Shown: in pieces, positions 17,154 to 25,017 of the stretch | How the letters are laid out: every line of letters begins with the position of its first letter | How positions within the stretch are numbered: position 1 is the stretch's first letter | Assembly (NCBI RefSeq): GCF_947495665.1 | Contig: NZ_CANLZV010000002.1 | Location: forward strand, 186,001 to 250,000 | DNA length: 64,000 nt | Source of the DNA: an uncultured Sunxiuqinia sp. | GTDB lineage: Bacteria; Bacteroidota; Bacteroidia; Bacteroidales; Prolixibacteraceae | Direction: 5' to 3' | The notes under the pieces: generated by a model | What the model was told of the DNA's origin: nothing | Seen by the model: the letters and a program-made list of their open reading frames with translations, nothing else | The model's database searches: none | Position numbers and translations under genes: made by a program

Positions 17154-17726
17154 ATGAGAACTCTTTTCATTTCACTAGTCCTATTACTGCCACTTTTTAG
17201 TGTAGCACAATCCCGCATTATAACGAATGAATCAGACACGATTTTGATAAAGAACTATACGGTCTGGGGAGAAGAGTTGAGCTATTTAAATATTAACACA
17301 GACAGGCAGGAATCCATTCAGATAGTAAATATCCAACAGTTTGATGGAGATCTTTTCAGAAGACAACAGAAGATTTTTAAAAAGGTCAACCCTGATCTTA
17401 AGATTAACGAAGGCCTAATGGATTTAGAGATGCACCGAATTAAGAAGTTTGATACCATGTATTCAGCAGGAGACCATTTGATGAAAGCTGGAAAATCATA
17501 CCAAACAGCAACAGCTTTATATATACTTGGGGGAGGGACAGTTTTGTCTGGTGCTTTATTAGAGAATAATGGATTAGGGATTGCCGGTGGTGGTTTATGC
17601 TTAACTGGTTTGGTATTCCAGATTATAGGACATTCACATTTGGTAAAATCAGGCTATAAGTTGAACAAGCAAGGCTTGACACTTAAGGCCGCCGAGTCAG
17701 GAACTGGATTAGCTTTAGTTTTCTAG
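17154..17726 (+). CDS. Exported protein of unknown function with a glycine-rich hydrophobic segment
   Basis: 190 residues with a cleavable signal peptide (MRTLFISLVLLLPLFSVAQS). Residues ~120-155 (TALYILGGGTVLSGALLENNGLGIAGGGLCLTGLVFQIIG) form a glycine-rich hydrophobic hairpin that could be two membrane segments. The rest is soluble and unrecognised. Similar signal-plus-hydrophobic-hairpin proteins are common in Bacteroidota and are unassigned. Confidence 0.65.
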   Translation: MRTLFISLVLLLPLFSVAQSRIITNESDTILIKNYTVWGEELSYLNINTDRQESIQIVNIQQFDGDLFRRQQKIFKKVNPDLKINEGLMDLEMHRIKKFDTMYSAGDHLMKAGKSYQTATALYILGGGTVLSGALLENNGLGIAGGGLCLTGLVFQIIGHSHLVKSGYKLNKQGLTLKAAESGTGLALVF

Positions 17727-17760
17727 TTACAAAAGATCAGGACACCTGTACAAACCAAAA

Positions 17761-17976
17761 TTACTTACTTGCCTGACCGGTATTCAGGGTGCCACAATTG
17801 ATAACAGTGCTGCTTACATTAAAAGCTGGATCGGGAAATTTAAGGAGGATAAAAAGATGTTGCTTACAGCTTCGTCAATGGCTCAGAAAGCAGTGGATTA
17901 CATTCTGGATCATCGGACTGCTCCGGACGGACTGGCAAGTTTGCAAAGGTTTGGAGAATTAGCGAAGGCCGATTAG
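17761..17976 (+). pseudogene. C-terminal remnant of an ArdC-type antirestriction protein
   Basis: A 71-codon open stretch without a proper start. It reads TGIQGATIDNSAAYIKSW, then KEDKKMLLTASSMAQKAVDYIL. This matches the C-terminal helix region of ArdC-like zincin proteins (DUF1738 group), where NxAAYIxSW and AAxxAQKAxDYI are characteristic. The catalytic HExxH part is missing. ArdC proteins are carried by conjugative and integrative elements, so this is a scar of a mobile element, next to an integrase and a tRNA gene. Confidence 0.72.
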
Positions 17977-17990
17977 CCTTCGGCTTTTTA
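17963..17990 (+). terminator. Terminator at the end of the ardC remnant
   Basis: CGAAGGC (17963-17969) pairs with GCCTTCG (17976-17982), followed by GC and a T run. It overlaps the stop of the remnant frame. Confidence 0.65.
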
Positions 17991-18014
17991 CTTTAGAAAT
18001 TAAAGGAATGGCAA

Positions 18015-19244
18015 TTAATCTTTGGGAGGACTGGTCTGGACTTGATTCAATTTCGATTCTAATAATTCCATATCCTCTGCTATTTTCTTATCCAATACTT
18101 TGGCATATATCTGAGTTGTTTTTAGCGAAGAGTGCCCCAGTAACTTTGATACGGTTTCAATAGGAACACCATTGCTGAGGGTGACTGTCGTTGCGAAAGT
18201 ATGTCTGGCAATGTGCATGGTAATATTCTTATTGATATTGCAGATATCACCTAATTCTTTGAGGTAGCTGTTCATTTTCTGGTTCGTCAAAACCGGAAGG
18301 AGAATTGCTTTGCCGGATATTTTCGGATAATCTTCGTATTTCTTTAATATCTCCTTTGCTTTGGGGAGCAATGGTATCCGACACCGGTTATTTGTTTTCT
18401 TTCGGTCGATAATAATCCATTCCCTGCCATCATTTTTTTGTTGAATGTGAAAAGCACTGAGTTTGGCTATATCTGAGAATGAAAGTCCCGTATAGCAGGC
18501 GAAAACGAAAATATCACGAACAACAGCCAACCGTTCAATCTGGATTTGCTTTCCTTCAATCCTCTTCAACTCATCGCTTGACAGAATCTCGCGATGAGTT
18601 TCATCCAAGCGAACTTTAAATTTTGAATAGGGATTTTTATCGATGTAATCCAAAGAGATTGCCAGGTTTAAAACCCGTCTGAGGTGTTTGTGATAATTCC
18701 ATGCCGTATTTTGGGAATTGTTGAAGTTCTTTTTGATGAAAACATCAAAGGCATTAAGGAATTTATAATCAATGGATAAAGCTGAGATGTCTGAACGTCT
18801 TAATTTCTTGGTAATAAACTCAGACAACCTTTTTCTGGACGATTTGTAATGTTTGTAGGTTTCCATTGAATAGCCCTTGTTTAGCTTTGCAAGGATGCTA
18901 TCCAAATAATAATTAAAGACGTCCAAAATACCTTTGGAATCCTGAATTTTCAATAGTTTCTGCTTGATGGTATTTACATCAAACTCCTCATTAGAGGATC
19001 TGAGCTGGTTGAAAATATCTAGGATCTCAATTTTAATCCGGTCAAGGTTTTCATTCAGAATCTTTGATCCTTTGACTTTGCTATTAATCTTTTGCCTGGA
19101 AACATCCCAATGCTCCGGTAAAGCATATATGCCAGTTGAGAGTTCGGTTCGACTACCTCGGTATGTGTACCTTACACAGATTGATGATCGGCCATCTTCT
19201 GATTTTCTGCTTTTTCGTAATAAAAAGTTGATACTAATCTTCAT
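18015..19244 (-). CDS. Tyrosine recombinase/integrase, IntDOT-like
   Basis: 409 residues with the Bacteroidota integrase layout: an arm-binding domain (MKISINFLLRKSRKSEDGRSSICVRYTYRGSRTELSTGI), a SAM-like core-binding domain, and a catalytic domain. The box II motif HIARHTFAT (H-x-x-R), GHSSLKTTQIYAKV (H and the tyrosine nucleophile) and the lysine region are intact. The usual first arginine (TGLR) is serine here (CYTGLSFSDI), as reported for the CTnDOT integrase. The gene lies on the 3' side of tRNA-Leu and faces away from it, the standard arrangement for integration into a tRNA 3' end. Confidence 0.93.
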   Translation of the reverse strand: MKISINFLLRKSRKSEDGRSSICVRYTYRGSRTELSTGIYALPEHWDVSRQKINSKVKGSKILNENLDRIKIEILDIFNQLRSSNEEFDVNTIKQKLLKIQDSKGILDVFNYYLDSILAKLNKGYSMETYKHYKSSRKRLSEFITKKLRRSDISALSIDYKFLNAFDVFIKKNFNNSQNTAWNYHKHLRRVLNLAISLDYIDKNPYSKFKVRLDETHREILSSDELKRIEGKQIQIERLAVVRDIFVFACYTGLSFSDIAKLSAFHIQQKNDGREWIIIDRKKTNNRCRIPLLPKAKEILKKYEDYPKISGKAILLPVLTNQKMNSYLKELGDICNINKNITMHIARHTFATTVTLSNGVPIETVSKLLGHSSLKTTQIYAKVLDKKIAEDMELLESKLNQVQTSPPKD

Positions 19245-19318
19245 GGTGCAACAATAAAAAAATCAAAAATTAAGTCCATTGGACTAATTAAAATACCTCA
19301 TTTTGACTTTTTTAAAAA

Positions 19319-19449
19319 GCGGCAAAATGAGTCAATGTGAATCAAATAAAATGTTTTGAATCAATTTGTTGCGTGATTTGCCGCGACCAGAAGTTTTTTT
19401 GGGTGGCTTGGTCTCGATTTTGTCGCGTTTTATTTGTTTTCCGCGACCA
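19319..19449. repeat. Cluster of inverted and direct repeats between integrase and tRNA-Leu
   Basis: GCGGCAAA (19319-19326) is inverted at 19377-19384. GAATCAA occurs at 19338-19344 and 19358-19364. CCGCGACCA occurs at 19381-19389 and again at 19441-19449, with the inverse elements TGGTC and TGTCGCG in between. Such dense short repeats next to an integrase and a tRNA are typical of attachment-site arm and core binding sequences. No second copy of the tRNA end was found in the window, so the element boundary stays undefined. Confidence 0.5.
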
Positions 19450-19466
19450 ATTTTTGATTTGGTCCC

Positions 19467-19514
19467 TTAAAACAAAAGCGCTTAAATCGTTGAATTTAAG
19501 CGCTTTTGTTTTAA
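19467..19514. terminator. 21-bp perfect hairpin, bidirectional terminator
   Basis: The left arm 19467-19487 and right arm 19494-19514 are perfect inverted copies (core AACAAAAGCGCTTAAA) around a 6-nt loop. It lies 16 bp past the 3' end of tRNA-Leu and can terminate that transcript on the minus strand. Confidence 0.7.
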
Positions 19515-19530
19515 TTTGAATTTTTAAGTG

Positions 19531-19616
19531 TGCCCAGAACAAGACTCGAACTTGCACGACCAAAAGCGGTCACCAGCCCCTCAAGCTGGCGTGTCTACCA
19601 ATTTCACCATCTGGGC
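19531..19616 (-). tRNA. tRNA-Leu (GAG)
   Basis: On the minus strand the 86-nt sequence folds as a class II tRNA. The acceptor stem GCCCAGA pairs with TCTGGGC, with A as discriminator base. The anticodon stem CCAGC/GCTGG encloses the loop TTGAGGG (anticodon GAG). A long variable arm and a T arm CAAG-TTCGAGT-CTTG follow. CCA is not encoded. The integrase gene lies just downstream of its 3' end. Confidence 0.95.
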
Positions 19617-19908
19617 AATAAATTCTGTACTCGAACCAATTTTTTGATTGCTTACAATAAACTATTTGCTGATTCGGCTTTTCGTTAAAAGCGATGCAAA
19701 TATAAAAAAATTGTCTTTGTTTTGTCTGCTTTTAAGAGGAATTATTCGACTTACAGAGGCGAAAATTTGTCAATAGTTAAATTCGCATCATAGCTGGAGG
19801 CTATAAAGCGATGATATCAAAAGGGATATCGTTTGTTTATAAATTGATCTCTATTTTTGTTTAGCAGGCGATTATTTATAAGTTTTGCTGTTCAGAGTGA
19901 AAAATTCC
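19617..19908. other. Gene-free stretch
   Basis: About 290 bp between tRNA-Leu and the Nudix regulator leader. It should hold the tRNA promoter on the minus strand and the Nudix promoter on the plus strand. No frame or repeat was recognised. Confidence 0.5.
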
Positions 19909-19950
19909 AAAAGATCCTGCACAAACAGGAAAATGTGTGCGGGATCTTTT
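19909..19950 (+). promoter_or_regulatory. Strong hairpin just upstream of the Nudix regulator gene
   Basis: AAAAGATCCTGCACA (19909-19923) is inverted at 19934-19950 with one G-U pair and ends in TTTT, only 16 bp before the ATG at 19967. It looks like a terminator, but no plus-strand gene precedes it. It could be a premature terminator (attenuator) or the autoregulatory operator of the NrtR-like protein. Confidence 0.5.
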
Positions 19951-19966
19951 ATAGTTTTGAATCATT

Positions 19967-20674
19967 ATGAAGTTGCCAGATAAATTTTTACCAGAAACGT
20001 ATCAGGAACATCCCAGACATTACGTGGCTGTGGACTGTGTCATCTTTGGTTATGATAAGGGAGAATTGAAACTGCTTTTATATCCGCGTAGTTTTGAACC
20101 ATCAAAAGGGGATTGGTCACTTCCGGGTGGTTTTATTCAGGAAAATGAATCGTCTGACCAGGCGGCTGAGCGTATTTTAAAGAAAACAACCGGCTTGGAT
20201 AATATCTTTATGGAGCAGGTTGCGGCTTTTACAAATCCCGACAGGGAAAAGGCAGCCAGAGTGATTAGCTTGGCTTATTATGCGCTTGTACAACTTGATC
20301 GGTACGATGAAAGCCGGCTGAAAGAGTATGGTGCGGCTTGGTATTCGTTGTCTGAAATGCCAAAACTGATTTTTGATCATTCCGAAATGGTGGAACAAGC
20401 TTTGAGCAAATTGCAGGTTAAGGCAGGGGCTCATTTGGTGGGGGCTGCGCTGTTGCCAGAGATGTTTACGCTTACTCAGTTGCGTCATTTATATGAAGCC
20501 ATTTTTCAGCGTGAATTGGATCCGGGGAATTTCAGAAAGAAGATATTGTCGCTTGGAATCTTAAAACGATCGAATACGAAAGACACCAGTGAATCGAAAA
20601 AAGGAGCTTATTTGTATACCTGCCTGGAAAAAAGCAGCCAGGAAATGGCTATTGGACGCATTGTAAAGCTCTGA
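19967..20674 (+). CDS. NrtR-like Nudix/winged-helix regulator
   Basis: 235 residues: a Nudix-like domain at ~18-150 and a winged helix at ~155-220. GDWSLPGGFIQENESSDQAAERILKKTTGL occupies the Nudix box position, but the catalytic REUXEE core is degraded (AERILKKTTGL), as in ligand-sensing rather than hydrolytic members. This architecture is that of NrtR and the Bacteroidota AraR-type regulators, which bind ADP-ribose-like or sugar ligands. No neighbouring target operon is obvious; the strong inverted repeat just upstream may be its own operator. Confidence 0.82.
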   Translation: MKLPDKFLPETYQEHPRHYVAVDCVIFGYDKGELKLLLYPRSFEPSKGDWSLPGGFIQENESSDQAAERILKKTTGLDNIFMEQVAAFTNPDREKAARVISLAYYALVQLDRYDESRLKEYGAAWYSLSEMPKLIFDHSEMVEQALSKLQVKAGAHLVGAALLPEMFTLTQLRHLYEAIFQRELDPGNFRKKILSLGILKRSNTKDTSESKKGAYLYTCLEKSSQEMAIGRIVKL

Positions 20675-20707
20675 TGACAGGAAAAGAAGGATAAGTTTAC
20701 ATCAAAA

Positions 20708-20745
20708 TAAAAAGCGGGAGTTTTTAAAACAGACTCCCGTTTTTA
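20708..20745. terminator. Terminator hairpin shared by convergent genes
   Basis: CGGGAGT (20715-20721) pairs with ACTCCCG (20733-20739) with T runs on both strands. The stop codon of the convergent DUF72 gene lies inside its loop (20724-20726), so the structure overlaps that gene's 3' end. Confidence 0.75.
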
Positions 20746-21617
20746 TTTGGCACTAGAGGAGGTTTTAAATTGGTTCCCAGCCGCTCGTTTAGCTTATGGA
20801 TAAAGTAAGCAGAAAGCGTTGGCGATTCTTTTTCCAGGTTTTGATGCACAAAAAAGTAAATGTTTTGAAGTCCCTGGTCCACCCATTCTCCAAGCCGTGA
20901 TACCCAGTCCTCCAATCGCTTGTATTCGCTGGCGGGATGATTGGCACCAACATAGCGCACAAAGGCGGTAGGAGTGGTTAATCGCATGTGCAGCAGATCG
21001 CGGCGGCCAGCCGTATCAACCAGAATATTGGTAACACCGTGTTTTTCCAATAAAGAAAAATAGTCATTGGCAATTTGGGGATTGCCAAACCATTCCGGAT
21101 GGCGAACTTCTGTAGCCAAAGGAATCGCTTTGGGAAATTTTTCGAGGAAGGCTTGAAGCCTGTCAAAATTTTTGTACCCAAAGTTATTGTGCAACTGCAG
21201 AAAAACCATGCCGAGCTTTTCCTCTAACTGAATGATATTATCGCAATATTCTTCCGTCAGTTGTTCCACCTTGTTTAAGCGTCGCATGTGACTTATGGAC
21301 TGCGTTACTTTCGGGAAAAACTTGAAATGAGGAGGTGTTTTGGCATACCAGGTTCTCATTTGGTCGGCTCCAAACATACGGTAGAAAGTGGCGTTCAGTT
21401 CAATGGAATTAAACTGGGTTGCATAGTAAGCCAGTTCATCTTTGGTTCCGCGCGGATAAAATTTCTTTAGATCCTGCCGGTTCCACTTGGCACAACCAAC
21501 ATAAATTTGCAGGTTTTTATTTCCCTTTTCCTTCTTCAGGGTGACGTGGGTATCCGGGTGATCTTGGGGAAGGGTGAAATCTACCTCATCGGGTTGGTCA
21601 ACTTGTCCAAATTTCAT
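20724..21617 (-). CDS. DUF72 family protein
   Basis: A 297-residue TIM-barrel-like protein of the widespread DUF72 (YecE-like) family. Typical segments are IYVGCAKWNRQDLKKFYPRGTKDELAYYATQFNSIELNATFYR near the start, PPHFKFFPKVTQSISHMRRL, GMVFLQLHNNFG and LATEVRHPEWF. The biochemical function of DUF72 is unknown. It is 47 bp downstream of pdxH on the same strand and may be cotranscribed with it. Confidence 0.9.
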   Translation of the reverse strand: MKFGQVDQPDEVDFTLPQDHPDTHVTLKKEKGNKNLQIYVGCAKWNRQDLKKFYPRGTKDELAYYATQFNSIELNATFYRMFGADQMRTWYAKTPPHFKFFPKVTQSISHMRRLNKVEQLTEEYCDNIIQLEEKLGMVFLQLHNNFGYKNFDRLQAFLEKFPKAIPLATEVRHPEWFGNPQIANDYFSLLEKHGVTNILVDTAGRRDLLHMRLTTPTAFVRYVGANHPASEYKRLEDWVSRLGEWVDQGLQNIYFFVHQNLEKESPTLSAYFIHKLNERLGTNLKPPLVPNKNGSLF

Positions 21618-21664
21618 TTTACGGTATGATGATTTTTGTTAGAAATTGAAAGTATCATTTGTTT

Positions 21665-22297
21665 TCAGGGAGACAGTCGTTTGAACTCCCATTGTCCTTG
21701 CTGCTGGCTGTAGTAGCGAATACGATCATGAAGTCTTCCGGGGCGTCCCTGCCAAAATTCAATTTCCCGGGCTTCAACCTGAAAGCCGCCCCAATGTTTG
21801 GGCTTGGGGATGACTTTCCCTTCAAACTGTGTTTCCAGCTTGTGGAAGTTTTGCTCCAACTCTTTGCGTCCGTTTACTGGTTGGCTTTGTGCTGATGCCC
21901 AGGCTCCCAACTGGCTCTCGCGTGGCCTGGATTGAAAATATGCTTCAGAAAGCGCTTCATCTACTTTGGAAACGACTCCTTTTACACGCACTTGTCGTTC
22001 CAGTTCGGGCCAAAAAAAGTTGAGGGCCACCTGAGGATTGGCCTTCATTTGGAGGGATTTGGAACTGCTGTAGTTGGTGAAGAAAATAAAGCGGTCGTCC
22101 AGCACTTCTTTTAGCAAAACAATGCGGGAATCTGGCATTCCGTCGGATACGGTGGATAAAGTCATAGCTGTCGGCTCATCAACCTCGCTCCTGATCGCCT
22201 CCTCCAGCCAACGCTTGAACAGCTCAAAGGGCTGGGCTGGCAAGTCGGTTTCCTCCAGTTTGTGTTTTTGATAATTATTGCGGATATCTCGTAGCAT
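21665..22297 (-). CDS. pdxH: Pyridoxine/pyridoxamine 5'-phosphate oxidase
   Basis: 210 residues, the normal length for PdxH, the FMN enzyme that oxidises PNP or PMP to the cofactor pyridoxal 5'-phosphate. Conserved segments include AMTLSTVSDGMPDSRIVLLKEV, FFTNYSSSKSLQMKANPQVALNFFWPELERQVRVKG and the C-terminal FWQGRPGRLHDRIRY with the substrate-binding arginine and histidine. Divergent from the thiol protein gene. Confidence 0.96.
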   Translation of the reverse strand: MLRDIRNNYQKHKLEETDLPAQPFELFKRWLEEAIRSEVDEPTAMTLSTVSDGMPDSRIVLLKEVLDDRFIFFTNYSSSKSLQMKANPQVALNFFWPELERQVRVKGVVSKVDEALSEAYFQSRPRESQLGAWASAQSQPVNGRKELEQNFHKLETQFEGKVIPKPKHWGGFQVEAREIEFWQGRPGRLHDRIRYYSQQQGQWEFKRLSP

Positions 22298-22375
22298 TTA
22301 CATTTGTTTAAGCATATTTACAAACAAGTTGGAAAAAGGTTTTGTTATTCTTTCATAACCAATACAATTGTAGAT

Positions 22376-22978
22376 ATGAAAACCTTATTTTCGTTTATTT
22401 TGATTTTGTCGGGTTTTCTGGCTTTAGCAGGAGACTCCAAGTTACAGGTTGGCGATCGTGCCGAGCACACCTCCGTAAAGATGTTGGATGTGTCAGGCGA
22501 AAAACTATCGCTTGACGATGTCAGGGATGCCAATGGCCTGGTGGTTATTTTTTCGTCCAATACCTGTCCGTTTGTTAAAAAATGGGAAGGACGATACAAT
22601 GGCTTAAAGCAATGGGCTGATGACCACGATGTGGGTTTAGTGGTCTTAAACTCCAATTACAACAATCGCAATGGGGTAGACTCCTATGAAGCGATGCAGC
22701 AACATGCCAAGGAACAAGCATACAATTTTCCTTACCTGGTTGATAAAAACAGTTTGCTGGCCAATGCCTTTGGAGGTCAAACCACGCCTCATGTTTTCCT
22801 ATTTGATAAAGATTACAAATTGGTTTACAAAGGAGCCATTGATGATAACTACGATGATGCTTCGAGGGTTAAAAAGGCTTATCTGAAAGCAGCGATTCAT
22901 AGTTTGGTTGCGGGGGAGGCGATTGCAGAATCAGAAACCAAGCCGGTTGGCTGCAGCATCAAACGAAAACTGGATTAA
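22376..22978 (+). CDS. Exported thioredoxin-like (AhpC/TSA-type) protein
   Basis: 200 residues from the ATG at 22376; the frame is open 24 codons further upstream but the signal peptide MKTLFSFILILSGFLALAGDS starts here. The fold is thioredoxin/peroxiredoxin-like: a cysteine in VVIFSSNTCPFVKKWEGRY, then GLVVLNSNYNN, and a cis-proline region TTPHVFLFDKDYKLVYKGAIDD. Only one cysteine is present at the active site, with another at the C-terminal end (VGCSIKRK). Substrate unknown. Confidence 0.85.
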   Translation: MKTLFSFILILSGFLALAGDSKLQVGDRAEHTSVKMLDVSGEKLSLDDVRDANGLVVIFSSNTCPFVKKWEGRYNGLKQWADDHDVGLVVLNSNYNNRNGVDSYEAMQQHAKEQAYNFPYLVDKNSLLANAFGGQTTPHVFLFDKDYKLVYKGAIDDNYDDASRVKKAYLKAAIHSLVAGEAIAESETKPVGCSIKRKLD

Positions 22979-23154
22979 ATACTGAAACCGGAGTAGCTTC
23001 TTTGGTTTTTTTATTGAATAAAAATTGAAGTCTTAAGAAAAGGAATGGATGGATGAGAAGGTAAGTTCGTTCTGTTGGGGAAGGGCAGAAGATGTTCCAG
23101 AATAGAACTTGGTGTGATACTCCGTTTTTTTGCTTATTTTTCAAAAAAAAGTTA

Positions 23155-23550
23155 ATGGCTATGACCAGTATGAACGCTGATTTGTCCGGTAAAACGATTC
23201 TTGTTGTTGAAGATAATGAGGTTAGCGCCAGTTATTTCAAGGCAGCCTTACGCAAGCAAGGGGCTTTATCCATCATGGCCCGGAATGGGGAAGAGGCCAT
23301 TCAGCTGTTTCGTGAAAACAAACAAATTGACTTGGTACTGATGGATTTGAATATGCCTGAGATGAATGGCTTTGAAGCAACTAAAATGATCAAATCGATT
23401 CGCCCCGAAGTGCCGGTTATTGCGCAAAGTGCCTACATTTTATCCGGAGAAGATTCCCGGAGCAAAGAAGCCGGCTGTGATGAGTTTTTGGCCAAACCAA
23501 TTCGGTTGACGGCCTTGGTCGAGGTGCTGGAGCGCTACTTGGCAAAATGA
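23155..23550 (+). CDS. Stand-alone CheY-like response regulator
   Basis: 131 residues from the ATG at 23155 (nearby ATGs at 23161 and 23170 are also possible). It is a single receiver domain with acidic residues in LVVEDNEVS, the phosphorylated aspartate in LVLMDLNMPEMNGFE, an SAY segment at the switch threonine position and the lysine in EFLAKPI. No output domain, so it acts by protein-protein contact or within a phosphorelay; the kinase is not nearby. Confidence 0.92.
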   Translation: MAMTSMNADLSGKTILVVEDNEVSASYFKAALRKQGALSIMARNGEEAIQLFRENKQIDLVLMDLNMPEMNGFEATKMIKSIRPEVPVIAQSAYILSGEDSRSKEAGCDEFLAKPIRLTALVEVLERYLAK

Positions 23551-23581
23551 TATTTCTACTGTACGTATTTGCTCCCTCTTT

Positions 23582-24802
23582 TTAATCAAGTAGGAGGTAG
23601 GCTCCAAATTTACTGTCATCCCCGGGCGAACTGAGTGACACAAAGCCTTTTTGAAGACGAAGATCTGCCATTAGTGGCGGATTTTTTTTTGCCTGTTCTT
23701 CCACGAATTTTTTATAACTGATTTTAGGATGGAAATAGGTTTGATACATGCCCTGGCTTTCGGGATGAAGCTTTTGAGAAATTTTTTGACTTAGGATTCC
23801 CATATTGAATCGCGGATTAATTTCAAGACAGGCCTGCAATTTTATTTTACCTTCCGTTTCATAGATCAGCGCATCGATGCCTAGAAATCCTTGATATTGC
23901 TTATAAAAGTTGCTTTTTTTGAGCTGGTTCTTCAGCAGCTGAGCAACATCTGCAAAGGTTTCTTTTGAAAAATAACGATTGCTGATGCTGGACGAAGGAT
24001 TGATATGATGACCCTGGTACTGCCCATTGCTATTGGTTTCAAAATAGCTGATACCGTGATAGACCAATTCACCGGAAGCTTTCAATTTAAATTGAAACGA
24101 TAAGTCTGTTTTCTTCTGAAATAAAGGTTCGGCAACCAGGTAACCCTGCTGATCAAGCATGGTTTTTATCCAGCGTTTGTTGGATTCATTCAACTGTTGT
24201 TTCCGAATCACTTGCAGACCACGTCCACTCGAGCTTAGTGGCGTTTTAAGTACAATCTGTTTATGCTGATTCAGAAATACTTCAATCGCAGGTAAATCCT
24301 GAATTAGTCTTGGGCGCTTTTCTTCTTCCGGAAATATATCAAGAGGATGTTCTGCCATTAGTTCATGACAAAAACTAACCGCATGCTTACGCTCAAAAAG
24401 ATTGCTATTGGCAAGATGGTGGGTCAGATCATCGCGTTCGGCCGGCTGTGTGTAAGCGGATAAATAGTTGCTTTCGGCCGGACTCCAGCCCCAAGGATGG
24501 AGGAGGACTGGTTCGTGCTGTACAATTTCCAACGATTCTTTCCGGGACACAATCGAGTTGGCAGGAAGTCCGAGTAAGTTCAGTTGGTTTTTAAAGTCTT
24601 CTGAAATCGGGTTTTCTTTCAACACATGGTCATTGGCTGTGGCAAAAAAAAGCATGATGGGAGCAAGCTCTTCCTCAAACTGGCGCAGCAAAGCCGGCGC
24701 CTGGTAATAGGGTGAGCCATTGACCAAAGCCAGTTCACAGGTCGGGTTGAAATGGAATATCTTTCGTAAGGTACTCAAAACGGTTTTTATTTTAGATGTC
24801 AA
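23582..24802 (-). CDS. ATP-grasp-like protein of unknown function
   Basis: 406 residues. The central part (QIVLKTPLSSSGRGLQVIRK) looks like the ATP-grasp lysine and glycine-rich loop. Later, LGIDALIYETEGKIKLQACLEINPRFNMG matches the metal-binding E-x-N-x-R region of the fold. The N-terminus HFNPTCELALVNGSPYYQAP is conserved in related Bacteroidota proteins as far as I recall. The ligase substrate is unknown. A short dyad ATGTC...GACAT overlaps the start region. Confidence 0.65.
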   Translation of the reverse strand: MTSKIKTVLSTLRKIFHFNPTCELALVNGSPYYQAPALLRQFEEELAPIMLFFATANDHVLKENPISEDFKNQLNLLGLPANSIVSRKESLEIVQHEPVLLHPWGWSPAESNYLSAYTQPAERDDLTHHLANSNLFERKHAVSFCHELMAEHPLDIFPEEEKRPRLIQDLPAIEVFLNQHKQIVLKTPLSSSGRGLQVIRKQQLNESNKRWIKTMLDQQGYLVAEPLFQKKTDLSFQFKLKASGELVYHGISYFETNSNGQYQGHHINPSSSISNRYFSKETFADVAQLLKNQLKKSNFYKQYQGFLGIDALIYETEGKIKLQACLEINPRFNMGILSQKISQKLHPESQGMYQTYFHPKISYKKFVEEQAKKNPPLMADLRLQKGFVSLSSPGDDSKFGAYLLLD

Positions 24803-25017
24803 AAATAGACATATTCTGTCGTTTTAAACTTACTATTTGAGGATAGCTTTTTGATTGGTTGGGCAAACATTTGTTAAACTGATTTTTCGGTTTCAGTTTA
24901 AATTCCTCCAGGATTAATGGTATCTTCACCAATGTTTTGTGAAATAAAACTCTAAAAAGGCAGGCTGGTCGAGTTGCTTGCGATTCAGAACAACCGGTTA
25001 TTAATTAACTTTTTGGT

